Assembly: GCA_963828825.1 (NCBI GenBank)
Contig: CAWHGF010000007.1
Location: 186,001 to 250,000, forward strand
Length of the DNA: 64,000 bases
From: Bog-473 sp963828825
GTDB lineage: Bacteria; Actinomycetota; Acidimicrobiia; Acidimicrobiales; RAAP-2
Direction: 5' to 3'
Shown here one piece after another: positions 23,795-34,391 of the stretch. Numbering within the stretch: the first letter of the stretch is position 1; every line of letters begins with the position of its first letter. The notes under the pieces are model-generated. The model was not told the origin of the DNA and searched no databases. It saw only the letters and a program-made list of their open reading frames with translations. Made by a program: the position numbers and the translations under genes.

Positions 23795-25507
23795 GTGGAC
23801 GCAGCGCAGGCGACCAAGGACCATCCCCCCTCCGGTCCGGCCCGGGAGCGGCGCGGAGGTCCCCTGGACCCCCGGCTCCTCCACTACGCACGCACGACGC
23901 GCCGCTTCCTCATGCTGGCCGTCGCCATAGGGGGCGCCACCGCGCTGCTGCTGATCGCGCAGGCCTGGCTGATCGCACATATCGTCGCCGGCGCATTCCT
24001 CGACCACCGGACGTTGGCCTCGCTGCGCGGATCGCTGCTCGCGCTGCTGGCCGTGGTCGCCGGCCGGTCCGTGCTCGCCTGGGGCGCCGAACGCACCGCG
24101 CACCGGGCGTCCGCCTCGGCCAAGTCAGAGCTACGGCGGGCCGCCGCCGAGCACGTGGCCGCGCTCGGGCCGGCCGGGCTCGAGCGGAAGGACTCGGGCC
24201 GGCTCAGCACGCTCATGACGTCGGGCATCGACGCGCTCGACGGCTACTTCGCTCGCTACCTGCCCCAGCTCTTCCTGGCCGTCATCGTGCCCGTCGCCGT
24301 CATCGCCGTCGTCGCCGGGGCGGATTGGCTGAGCGCCGTGCTGATCGCCGTGAGCCTGCCCCTGATCCCGATCTTCATGGCCCTCGTCGGCGCCACGATG
24401 AAGGACCGCACGGCGGCCCGCATGCGCTCCCTCCACAAACTGGCCGGGCATTTCCTCGACGTGGTGGCCGGCCTGCCCACACTCAAGGTCTTCGGGCGAG
24501 CCAAGGCGCAGGCCCGCTCCATCGCCGACGTCACCGACCGCTATCGCGCCACCACCCTTTCCACGCTGCGGCTCACGTTCCTGTCCTCGCTCATTCTGGA
24601 GCTCTTGGCCACGGTGTCGGTCGCGCTGGTTGCAGTGGCCGTGGGACTGCGCCTCCTCGGCGGCGACATGTCATTTCGCGACGCCCTGTTCGTGTTGGTC
24701 CTGGCCCCAGAGGCCTACCTGCCGTTGCGCGCTCTGGGAGCCAACTTCCACGCCAGTGCGGACGGCATGCAGGCGGCTCAGGAGATCTTCGCCTTTTTGG
24801 AGGAACCGGCCGTGGCCCCGACGGGCGGCACCATCAGAGCGGCCGAGACGGCCATCCGGGTCAGCGGCCTGGAGATCACCTACCCGGGTCGGCGCGTGCC
24901 CGCGCTCGACGGAGCCGAGCTCGTCGTCCACCCTGGGGAGACGGTGGCGCTCACCGGGCCCAGCGGCTGTGGCAAGTCGACGCTCCTCTCGGTCATCCTC
25001 GGCCTGCGCGTCCCTGACGGCGGGTCCGTGTCCCTCGGTGGTGTCGACCTGGCTGACCTCGACCTCGAGGACTGGCGCAGCCGGATCGCCTGGGTGCCGC
25101 AGCGGCCCCACCTCTTCGCCCGCTCGGTGGCCGAGAACATCCGCCTCGGCCGCTCCGACGCGTCCGACGCCGCGGTGGCAGCCGCGCTCGAGGACGCCGG
25201 CCTGACCGAGGTCGTGGGTCGACTGCCGCACGGCGCCGACACCCTGCTCGGCCAGGGAGGAGCCGGGCTCTCGGCCGGCGAGCGCCAGCGTGTGTGCCTT
25301 GCCCGGGCTTTCGTACGGGACGCACCACTCCTCCTGCTCGACGAGCCTACGGCCAGCCTCGATGGCGAGACGGAGGCCGCAGTGCTCGAGGGTGTGCGCC
25401 GCCTGGTCAGTGGCCGCACCGCGGTGATCGTGGCCCACCGTCCTGCGCTCGCGGCTCTGGCCGACCGGGTCGCCGAGCTGCCCGCGCCGGTCGAGTTCAT
25501 GTCGTGA
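23795..25507 (+). CDS. cydD: Thiol reductant ABC exporter subunit CydD
   Basis: A 570-residue fused permease-ATPase, half of the CydDC exporter of cysteine/glutathione needed to assemble cytochrome bd. The N-terminal half has about six membrane segments (FLMLAVAIGGATALLLIAQA and others). The ATPase half has Walker A GPSGCGKST, signature LSAGERQRV and Walker B LLLLDEPTASLD. The GTG start follows AGAGGGGG. Its stop overlaps the cydC start by four bases (GTGA), so the four cyd genes form one coupled operon. Confidence 0.92.
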   Translation: MDAAQATKDHPPSGPARERRGGPLDPRLLHYARTTRRFLMLAVAIGGATALLLIAQAWLIAHIVAGAFLDHRTLASLRGSLLALLAVVAGRSVLAWGAERTAHRASASAKSELRRAAAEHVAALGPAGLERKDSGRLSTLMTSGIDALDGYFARYLPQLFLAVIVPVAVIAVVAGADWLSAVLIAVSLPLIPIFMALVGATMKDRTAARMRSLHKLAGHFLDVVAGLPTLKVFGRAKAQARSIADVTDRYRATTLSTLRLTFLSSLILELLATVSVALVAVAVGLRLLGGDMSFRDALFVLVLAPEAYLPLRALGANFHASADGMQAAQEIFAFLEEPAVAPTGGTIRAAETAIRVSGLEITYPGRRVPALDGAELVVHPGETVALTGPSGCGKSTLLSVILGLRVPDGGSVSLGGVDLADLDLEDWRSRIAWVPQRPHLFARSVAENIRLGRSDASDAAVAAALEDAGLTEVVGRLPHGADTLLGQGGAGLSAGERQRVCLARAFVRDAPLLLLDEPTASLDGETEAAVLEGVRRLVSGRTAVIVAHRPALAALADRVAELPAPVEFMS

Positions 25508-27322
25508 GCGACGCCCGCGCCGGCATCGCCCGGACCCTCGGGATCGCGCACAGCGCCCGCCGTCGCCTCGCCGCGGCCTCGCTTTTCGGCGCCGGTGCGA
25601 TCGGGGCGTCGATCGCGCTCATGGGAACGTCGGCCTGGCTGATCTCGCGCGCCGCCCAGCGCCCCTCCGAGGCGTCGCTCACGCTGGCCATCGTGGGGGT
25701 GCAGTTCTTCGGGCTCTCGCGGGGATTCCTCCGCTACGGCGAGCGCTTGGTGGGCCACGACGCCGCGCTCCGCGTGCTGGCCGACCTGCGCGTGCGCGTG
25801 TTCGAGCGGCTCGAAGCGGTCGCTCCGGCCGGCCTCCCGGTCTTCCGCCGAGGCGACCTCGTGGCACGGTTCGTCGACGACGTGGACTCGCTCCAGGACG
25901 TGGTGCTGCGGGTCCTGCAGCCGTTCCTGGTGGCCGCGCTCGTCGGCGCCGGGACGGTGGCGGCCCTGTGGTGGTTCCTGCCGCAGGCGGGCGTCGTCCT
26001 CCTCGTCGCTCTCGTCCTGTCGGCCACCGCCGTCCCCTGGCTGACCGGGCGCCTGGCCCGGCGCGAGGAGTCCCGGCAGGCCACGGTGCGCGGTGAGCTC
26101 ACGGCGCGCATGGTGGATCTCGTGGAGGGCGCGCCCGAGCTGCTCGTCATGGGCGCAGTCGGGAGCCAGCTGGGCCGCATCGACGAGTCAGACAGCCAAA
26201 TGCGCCGGGTGGCGCGGCACGGTGCCGGCACCACCGGCATCGGTCTCGGCCTCACCACCGCGCTGGCGGGACTGGCCAGTTGGGGTGCCTTGACGCTCGG
26301 CGTCGAGGCGACCCACCGGGGATCGCTCAATGGCGCGCTCCTCGCGGTCTTGGCCCTGGTCCCGCTCGCCGCCTTCGAGCTGGCCTCGCCGCTGCCCGCC
26401 GCCACCCAGGCCCTCCAACGCTCCCGTGTGGCGGCGGCGCGGGTGTTCGAGGCCGTCGACGCGCCGCCGGTGGTCAACGACCCGCCTGCCCCGGTGACGC
26501 TGGGGAGCGGGCCGCACTCGGTGATCCTGCGGGCGGTGTGGGCCTCCTACCCGGGCGCCGGGCGCGCCGCGCTGCGGGGAGTGGACCTGCACCTGATGCC
26601 CGGGCGGCGCGTCGCCCTTGTGGGCCCGAGCGGGGCGGGCAAGTCCACGCTGGCCGACGTGCTGGTGCGGTTCCTGCCGGCCGATGAAGGGGAGGCCTCG
26701 CTCGACGGGGTGCCCCTGGAACGCCTGGCGGCGGACGATGTGCGAAAGGTCGTCGGGCTGGTCGAGCAGAGTCCCCATCTCTTCGACACGACGCTGGCCG
26801 AAAACCTCCGCGTGGGCCGCCGCAGCGCCACTGACGCCGAACTGGCCGGCGCGCTCGACCCGGGTCGGACTCGGACAGTGGCTGGCGGGGCTCCCCAACG
26901 GCCTCGCCACCGCGGTGGGCCCGATGGGCCGGCGCCTCTCGGGAGGGCAGCGCCAACGGGTCGCCGTCGCCCGCGCCCTGTTGGCCGACTTCCCCATCCT
27001 GGTGCTCGACGAGCCGGGCGAACATCTCGATCACCCCGCCGCCGACGCGCTCACCGCCGACCTGCTCGCGCTCACTGAGGGCCGTTCCACCCTGCTCATC
27101 ACCCACCGGCTGCCCGGGCTGGAGCAGGTGGACGAGATCGTCGTCCTCGACGAGGGTCGCGTCGTCGAGCGCGGCACGCACAGTGACCTCGTCATGGCCG
27201 GCGGTCGCTACGCCGGCCTGTGGTGGGACGAGCTGATGAACGACCGGCCCCCGGTCGAACCGCGGCCTCCGTCCCTCGAGGGTCTCTCGGCCGTCCTCAA
27301 TGAAGGGAGCGACACCCCGTGA
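25504..27322 (+). CDS. cydC: Thiol reductant ABC exporter subunit CydC, frame broken by one base
   Basis: The second CydDC subunit, with membrane segments then Walker A VGPSGAGKST, signature LSGGQRQRV and Walker B ILVLDEPGEHLDH. The two halves lie in different frames. The first reads to ...DAELAGALD, and the second resumes as RVGLGQWLAGLPNGL. Removing one C from the run near 26860 (GACCCGGG) restores a continuous protein of about 605 residues, normal for CydC. The conserved ATPase motifs downstream are intact, so a sequencing insertion is more likely than a true mutation. Start GTG overlaps cydD; stop overlaps the cydA start. Confidence 0.85.
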
Positions 27323-28789
27323 GCCTCGACCTGGCCCGCTGGCAGTTCGCCAGTACCAGCATCTACCACTTCCTCTTCGTGCCGGTGACCATCGGCCTCG
27401 CGTTTCTGGTCGTCTCTGCTGCAGACGGCGTGGTACCGCAATGGGGACGACACGTACCGGCGGTTGGCCCGCTTCTTCGGGTCGCTGCTCCTGATCAACG
27501 TGGCGGTCGGTGTCGTGACGGGACTCATCCAGGAGTTCGAGTTCGGCATGAACTGGTCCGCCTACTCCCGGCTGGTGGGCAACGTGTTCGGCGGTCCGCT
27601 GGCCATGGAGGGCCTCGGCGCCTTCTTCCTGGAATCGACTTTCCTCGGCATCTGGATCTTCGGCTGGAATCGCCTGTCGAAAAAGGCTCATCTGACCTGC
27701 ATCTGGATGGTGACGTTGGGAACGCTGCTCTCGGCCGCCTTCATCATGGCGGCCAACTCCTGGATGCAGAATCCCGTCGGCTACACGACGAACGACAGCA
27801 CCCATCAACCTCAGCTCGACAACGTCTGGGCCCTCTTCACCAATCCCGTCTTCCTCTGGGGGTACACCCACGTGGTCCTGGCCTCGCTGGTGACGGGCGC
27901 CGTGATCATGTTCGGTGTCTCGGCCTGGCACCTCCACCGCAAGAACCAGGTCGAGGCCTTCCGCCGCACGGCCGTGATCTCGCTCGTCGTCCTGTTGCCG
28001 TCGGTCGCCTTGAACCTCTTCGTGGGGAGCGAGCTCGGCGTGGTCGAAGGGACCTACCAGCCCATGAAGATCGCCGCGGCCGAGGCGCTGTGGAGCACCT
28101 GCGACAGCCACTGTGCCTTCTCCCTCTTCCAGATCGGCGGCGGGAACAACGACCAGACACCCACCCAGATCTTCGAGGTCCCCGACCTGCTGTCCATCCT
28201 GGCCACCAACCACGTCGATGGCACGGTGCAGGGACTCAACAACCTCAATGCCGAGTACCAGAAGGAATACGGACCGGGGAACTACGTCCCCAACGTCTTC
28301 ATTCAGTACTGGTCGATGCGCGTGATGGCCTACCTGGGCTCCCTGATCTTCCTCTTCGCGCTGTGGGGGGCCTGGCTTCTCTATCGGCGCCGGCTCGAAC
28401 GCGCCAGCTGGTTCCTGCGCATCGCGCCCTGGGTGGTCATCCTGCCCTTCCTGGTCAACACGTGCGGCTGGATGCTCACCGAGAACGGTCGTCAGCCGTG
28501 GATCGTCCAGGGACTCATGTTGACGAAGAACGGCGTGTCCAGCTCGGTCTCGGCGACGGAGATCTGGATCTCGCTCGTCATCTTCTACCTGATTTACGCC
28601 GTGCTCGGTGTCGTCAACACCTGGCTGATGATCCGCTTCGGCCGCCGGTCGCTCGGTGACGACCCGCTGGCCAAGATCACCGATGACAGCACAGGCGGCA
28701 GCAGCGGCACCACCACCACAGGCTCAACCACTGACGCCGAGCTCGACTCGTCCCATGAGGACGATGACGACCTGGCCCTCGTCTACTAG
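27319..28789 (+). CDS. cydA: Cytochrome bd ubiquinol oxidase subunit I, frame broken by one base
   Basis: Heme-bearing subunit of the high-affinity quinol oxidase. The start GTG gives SLDLARWQFASTSIYHFLF, with the heme b595 His near residue 16. The frame breaks near 27415; deleting one T there joins it to LQTAWYRNGDDTYRRLARFF and the rest. Later marks are EFEFGMNWSAYSRLVG (heme b558 side), a short Q-loop form and the family signature ENGRQPWIVQG. The C-terminal tail after the last helix is Ser/Thr- and acid-rich (GGSSGTTTTGSTTDAELD). Corrected length is about 489 residues. Confidence 0.88.
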
Positions 28790-28798
28790 GAGGCCGAT

Positions 28799-29860
28799 AT
28801 GGGAGGAATCACACTCGGCGATCTCTGGTTCGTCATCATCACCGTCATCTGGGTCGCCTTCTTCGTGTTGGAAGGCTTCGATTTCGGGGTCGGGATGCTG
28901 CACTCGTTCATCGGGCGCACCGACGTGGAGCGGCGCGTGCTGGTCAACACCATCGGACCGGTGTGGGACGGCAATGAGGTCTGGCTGGTTGTGGCGGGCG
29001 GAGCGACGTTTGCCGTATTCCCTGGCTGGTACGCGACCTGGCTCTCCGGCCTCTACCTGGCCGTGGTGATCGTGCTGGCCGCCCTGATGGCGCGCGGAGT
29101 CTCCTTCGAGTACCAGCGCAAGTTCGACGACCCCCGCTGGCGTAGTTCCTGGCGCTGGGCCCTGACGGTGGGCAGCGCCCTCGTCCCGTTCCTCCTCGGG
29201 GTGGCGCTGGGTGATCTGCTCCACGGACTGCCCATCAACAGTTCGCACGAATTCACCGGGAACTTCTTCGATCTGCTCACGCCGTTCGGGCTGTGGTCGG
29301 GCCTCACGGTGCTCGTCCTCTCGCTGTTGATGGGCGCGACCTACCTGACCCTGAAGACGACCGGCGAGCTCCACGACAGGGCGCAGCGGGCGTCGGCCGC
29401 CATCGGAGGGGTGGCGATCCTGGTCACGTTCGGATTCATGACGTGGATCCACGTCGGCCTGAGCACCGGCTTCGTGCCCAAGCCGATTGAGGCGCTGGGA
29501 CTCATCGCCGTGATCGGCGCGGCCTGGGCCGCCCAGGCCAAGGCGGAGGGATGGGCCTTCACCGCGGCGGCCATCGGTATCGCCGGCACAGTCGGAGCGC
29601 TCTTCAGCGAGCTCTACCCGCGGTTGCTGATCTCGAGCACCAACGCGGCTTACAACCTGACCGTCAAGAACTCGGCCAGTCCCCCTTACTCGTTGAGGGT
29701 GATGACAGTCGTGGCGCTCGTCTTCCTCCCCATCGTGGTCTGCTACCAGATCTGGAGCTACCACACCTTCCGGAAGCGGCTCTCCGTGCCACGCGTGAGC
29801 GGCAGCGGGACCCCGGTAGACGCCGCCGCCGGCAACGCCGCGCCGACCGAGACCTCGTAG
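28799..29860 (+). CDS. cydB: Cytochrome bd ubiquinol oxidase subunit II
   Basis: A 353-residue membrane partner of CydA with about eight to nine helices. Family features: DLWFVIITVIWVAFFVLEGF and FGVGMLHSFIGR at the N-terminus, GPVWDGNEVWLVVAGGATFA, FPGWYATWLSGLYLAV, and the C-terminal LRVMTVVALVFLPIVVCYQIW. The gene follows cydA by nine bases with a TAGGAGG-like site. The frame is intact. It ends 24 bases before a convergent SDR gene. Confidence 0.94.
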   Translation: MGGITLGDLWFVIITVIWVAFFVLEGFDFGVGMLHSFIGRTDVERRVLVNTIGPVWDGNEVWLVVAGGATFAVFPGWYATWLSGLYLAVVIVLAALMARGVSFEYQRKFDDPRWRSSWRWALTVGSALVPFLLGVALGDLLHGLPINSSHEFTGNFFDLLTPFGLWSGLTVLVLSLLMGATYLTLKTTGELHDRAQRASAAIGGVAILVTFGFMTWIHVGLSTGFVPKPIEALGLIAVIGAAWAAQAKAEGWAFTAAAIGIAGTVGALFSELYPRLLISSTNAAYNLTVKNSASPPYSLRVMTVVALVFLPIVVCYQIWSYHTFRKRLSVPRVSGSGTPVDAAAGNAAPTETS

Positions 29861-29883
29861 TCGCGCCGGCTCGGACCGGCCAA

Positions 29884-30658
29884 TCAGAGCCCGGGGCTGC
29901 TCTGCATGATGCCGCCGTCGGCGAAGATCGTCGTCGCCGTGATGTAGCTGGCCCCGTCGCCCGCCAGGAAGGCCACCACCGAGGCGATCTCCTCGGGCTT
30001 GGCCAGACGTCCGATCGGGATGGCACTGTTCAGCTTGGCCAGCGCGGCGGGGTCGGCGACGGTCTGCGCGTTGATCGGCGTGTCGACCGCCCCGGGCCCG
30101 ACACCGACGACGCAGATGTTGTGCGGCGCCAGCTCCACGCCGGCGGTCCTGGTCAGCATGCGCATGCCGCCCTTGGAGAGGCAGTAGGCGGTGTTGCCCG
30201 GCATGGGCCAGTCCTCGTGGACCGACGTCATGTTGATGATGCGGCCGCCTCCGCCCTGGGCGATCATCTGCTTGGCGGCCAGCTGCGTCCCGAAGAACGC
30301 GCTCTTCAGGTTTACGGCGATGACCTTCTCGAACTGCCCCTCGGTGGTGTCGAGGACCGAGGTCCGCGTCTCAATCCCCGCGTTGTTGACCATGACGTCG
30401 AGCCGCCCGAAGCTCGAGACCGCCGTGTCGACCATCCGCTGCAAGTCTTCGATCTTCGAGACGTCCGCCTCGACGCCGACCGCCTTCTCCCCCAGGCCGG
30501 CGATCTTCTGCTCCAGCTCCTCGGTCGGCCTCCTCGTTGCTGATGTAGTCGATAACGACCTTGGCGCCCTTCTCGGCCAGAGCGAGCACCACTGCGCTGC
30601 CGATGCCGGTGTTGCCTCCGGTGACGATGGCGACTTTGCCCTCGAGTTCCTCGGCCAT
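29884..30658 (-). CDS. Short-chain dehydrogenase (glucose 1-dehydrogenase-like), frame broken by one base
   Basis: NAD(P)-dependent oxidoreductase of about 257 residues after correction. The N-terminal piece carries KVAIVTGGNTGIGSAVVLAL (cofactor motif) and YISNEEA. The rest, in another frame, continues TEELEQKIAGLGEKAVGV with LDVMVNNAGIETRT, NMTSVHEDWP (catalytic Ser) and YCLSKGG (Tyr, Lys). One extra base near 30525 explains the break. It ends FADGGIMQSSPGL, as in glucose dehydrogenases of this group; the true substrate is unknown. GGTACCTCC on the plus strand next to the start gives a GGAGGTACC ribosome binding site on the coding strand. Confidence 0.8.
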
Positions 30659-30871
30659 GGTGGTACCTCCGTCTCCGCGCCGCTCCGGACACGGTCTCGA
30701 ACGAGCATCCTTACGCTACCCAGGGACGCCATCCCCCGAAAGCGGCTTGGGTCCTCCTTGCGGTTTCGTTTCCCGATTTGTCACCCGTTGCGTGACCGTT
30801 GCGTCCCGAATCGCCCGTCGAGGGATCAATCCCCGTGCGGGCGTGCATCCCGTGTGCCTAGCATCACGGGA

Positions 30872-32760
30872 GTGACAGAAGAATCCGCCACGGACGTCCT
30901 CTCGGACAGCTTTCCCCCGATCGCCGAGTACGGGTTCCTCTCGGACTGCGAGAACAACTGCCTCGTCGCCCCCGACGGCTCGGTCGAGTGGTTCTGCCTG
31001 CCCCGACCGGACTCGCCCAGCGTCTTCGCCGCCATCCTCGACCGGACGGCCGGCAACTTCCGCTTCGGGCCCATGGGCACCCACGTGCCGCACCAGCGGC
31101 GCTACATCCCCGGGACCATGGTGCTCGAGACCACCTGGCACACGCCGAACGGATGGCTGCTCGTGCAGGACATGCTGGTGGTGCAGCCCGTGGTGGACGG
31201 GGCCCGACGGGCCGACTACCGACGTGCCCCGGGCGACGCCGCGGCCAGTGGCACGCTCCTGCGCCTGGCCACCTGTATCGAGGGCCATGTCGAGGTCGTC
31301 ATCAACGTCGGTGCCCGTCTTCGAGTACGGGGCCCAGACCGGCATGTGGACCTACGAGGGGGACGGTTACGAGACCATGACCTGCTGCCCGCCGGTCGGT
31401 GACCCCCTGCTCACCGTGACGTCGTCACTCCGCCTCGGAGCTGCGGGCGCCCGTTGCTACGGCCGCTCGACGCTCGCGAAGGGCCAGAGCGCATTTGTCT
31501 CGCTGTCGTGGTCCGGCAGCCAACCCACCAACCTGGACGAAGCGCAGGCCCAACTCGCGGCGACGGTCATCTACTGGCGGGACTGGCTCTCGAACGGCAC
31601 CTTTCCCGACCATCCATGGCGCAGCTACATGGAGCGCAGCGCGCTCACGCTCAAGGGCCTGAGCTACGCCCCGAGCGGCGCCATCATGGCGGCGCCCACC
31701 ACCTCGCTGCCCGAAACTCCCGGGGGGCGCCCGGAACTGGGACTATCGCTACACGTGGATCCGCGACTCGTCCTTCATGTTGCGCTCGCTCTACCGCCTC
31801 GGGTTCGACTGGGAGGCGCTCGAGTACTTCGCTTTCGTGCTCGAAGCGATGGCCGCGGGAACCGGCGAGTTCAACCTGCAGATCATGTACGGCATCGACG
31901 GCCGCAAGGATCTCTCGGAGTCCACGCTCGACCATCTGTCGGGTTGGCGGGAGTCGCGGCCGGTGCGGGTGGGCAATGGTGCCTGGGACCAGCACCAGAA
32001 CGACGTCTGGGGGATGATCCTCGATGCCGTCGACATCCACCTCCGCCAGGGCGCGGCGCAGATCGTCAAGCCCGTCTGGGAGGGTCTGGCGAAACTGGTC
32101 GATGCGGCCATCACGCACGCGGGCGACCCCGACCAGGGCATCTGGGAGATCCGGGGTGAGCCCCAGCAATTCACCGCTTCCAAGGTCTTGTGCTGGGTCG
32201 CCATGGACCGGGGCGCTGACATGGCCCGCACCCGCCAGGACCACGAGCGGGCCGAGCAGTGGCGCAAGGCGGCCGACGAGCTCAAGACAGAGATCCTCGA
32301 CAAGGGCGTCGACGCCAACGGTCGCTTCCGCCAGCACTACGGCAACGAGGAGCTCGACGCCTCTCTCCTGTTGATCCCCATCCTGGAGTTCCTGCCACCC
32401 GATGACGAACGGGTGCGGACCACCGTGATTGCCATCGCCGACGAGCTGACAGAGGACGGGCTGGTTCTGCGCTACAAGGTCGATACGACCGACACCGGAT
32501 TCGCAGGCAAAGAAGGCACGTTCACCATCTGCTCCTTCTGGCTCGTCACCGCGCTGGCCATGATCGGCGAGCACGAGCGCGCCCGCGCCCTGTGCAAGAA
32601 GCTGCTGAATTTCGCCGGGCCCCTGCAGCTCTATGCCGAGGAGATCGACGCCGCGACGGGCGAGCACCTGGGGAACTTTCCCCAGGCCTTCACCCACCTG
32701 GCGCTCATCGACGCGGTCGGCCGGCTGATTGAGGCCGAGCGCGGCGAGGGGGCGCTGTAA
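30872..32760 (+). CDS. GH15 glucoamylase/trehalase-like hydrolase, frame broken twice
   Basis: About 628 residues after correction. The N-terminal domain is the trehalase-like type (IAEYGFLSDCENNCLVAPDG, SVEWFCLPRPDSPSVFAAIL). The catalytic (alpha/alpha)6 barrel carries NWDYRYTWIRDSSFMLRSLY, VGNGAWDQHQNDVWGMILDA and GTFTICSFWLVTALAMIG, typical of GH15 proteins, including mycobacterial trehalases. Single extra bases near 31313 and near 31730 each shift the frame by one; sequence on both sides is conserved. Alpha-glucan or trehalose hydrolysis is likely. Start is GTG. There is no signal peptide, so it is cytoplasmic. Confidence 0.82.
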
Positions 32761-32904
32761 CGAGCTCGGGCACGAAGCCCGGCCTGAAAGAAGAGAGAGC
32801 CGCCGCCGTGCGGCGAAGCGGCGTGAGAGGTGCAATCCGACCTGCCCGATGACGACGTCGTACCCTGAGGGCGAGGCCCTCGCCTCCCTACGAAAGGAGC
32901 CGTC

Positions 32905-34348
32905 GTGAGCGCAACGCAACGCCACCGCGTCGTCGTCGTCGGGGGCGGGTTCGGCGGCCTGCCCGCCACCCGGCTGCTCGCCGGCATGGACGTCGACGTC
33001 ACGCTCATCGACCAGCGGAACCACCACCTGTTCCAGCCCCTGCTCTACCAGGTGGCGACGGGCATCCTCTCGCCCGGCTCGATCTCCCCCGTCCTGCGCC
33101 ACACCCTGCGGCGGCGCAAGAACGTCGACGTCGTCCTGTCCAAGGTGACCGGGTTCGACCTGGACCGACGGGTCGTGCACACCGCCGCCGCTCCCGGGTG
33201 AAATCGGGGAGTACGCCTACGACAGCCTCATTGTGGCGGCCGGGGCGGGGCAGTCCTACTTCGGCCACGACGAGTTCGCCCTGATCGCCCCGGGCATGAA
33301 GACGATCGACGACGCCATGGAGCTGCGGCGCCGTGTCTACGGCGCGCTCGAGATCGCCGAGAACCTACGCGACGCCGCACTGCAGCGGTTCTGGATGACC
33401 TTCGTGATCGTCGGAGCCGGGCCGACCGGCGTCGAGCTCGCCGGACAGATCCGCGAGCTGGCGTATCGCAGCCTCACGAAGGACTTTCGCAGCATCGATC
33501 CCGCGACGGTCCGGGTCATCCTCGTCGACGGCGGCCAGGAGCCCCTGGCCAACTTCGGCCGCCAACTCTCGGGGCGAACGCGTGTCGAGCTCGAGAAGAT
33601 GGGCGTCGAGTTGCGCATGGGTCTCCGCGTCGTCGGCGTCGACCCGTTCGGAGTCGACACCGAGAGCGCCGACGGTGAGAAGGGGCGCTACGAGTGCGGC
33701 ACCGTCATCTGGGCCGCTGGCGTCCAGGCCTCGCCGCTGGCCGGCCTGCTCGCCGAGGCCACCGGAGCCGAGACGGACCGCGCGGGCAGGATTGCCGTCC
33801 TCCCAGATCTCAGCCTGCCGGGGCACCCCGAGGTCTTCGCCATCGGCGACATGGCTTCCCTCAACGACCTTCCGGGCGTCTGCGAGGTGGCCATGCAAGG
33901 AGGCCTGCATGCCGCCAACACGATCAAGCGGCGCCTGAAGGGCGCCGACAGCGTGCCGTTCAAGTACCGCGACCTCGGCAGCGCCGCCGCCATCGGCCGC
34001 TTCAAGGCGATGGTCAGCGTCGGCCCCCTGCGTCTGAGCGGATTCCCGGGGTTCATCGTCTGGATGTTCGTGCACCTCACCTTCCTCAACGGGTTCGGCC
34101 ACCGCTTCACCGCGCTGTGGCGGTGGGCCGTTGCCATGGTGGGTCGCGGCAGGCCCGAGCGCGTGTTCAGCGTCGGGCACACCGGTGGTGACCTGAGCCT
34201 GCCCGACGACGTGAAGGCCAAGGTCATGCCCAAGCCCTTCCCGGTTCTGGAGGACCAGATGGGCTGGGCCGATCTGGTCGCGCGGATCGGGACACCGGCG
34301 CCCGGAAGCGGCGACTCCGGCGGCGCGGGAGGACCCGTCCCCGGTTGA
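32905..34348 (+). CDS. NAD(P)/FAD-dependent oxidoreductase, NDH-2-like, frame broken by one base
   Basis: Type II NADH dehydrogenase-like flavoprotein of about 480 residues. The N-terminal piece has HRVVVVGGGFGGLPATRLLA (FAD site) and NHHLFQPLLYQVATGILSPG, a strong NDH-2 signature. After one extra base near 33200 the second piece continues EIGEYAYDSLIVAAGAGQSY. It has the NADH site FVIVGAGPTGVELAGQI, then CGTVIWAAGVQASPLA, HPEVFAIGDMAS and a membrane-associated C-terminus (FPGFIVWMFVHLTFL). The start GTG has AAGGAG six bases upstream. It probably feeds electrons from NADH to quinone, which would suit the nearby bd oxidase. Confidence 0.85.
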
Positions 34349-34391
34349 GGTACCCGGGGCACCCCTCGGGGCGGCCAACTACATTCGCCGG

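Noticed and set aside
26855..27420. Programmed +1 frameshifting in cydC and cydA
   Set aside because: Same-sign one-base insertions also break three unrelated genes nearby and there is no common slippery signal, so sequence error is simpler.
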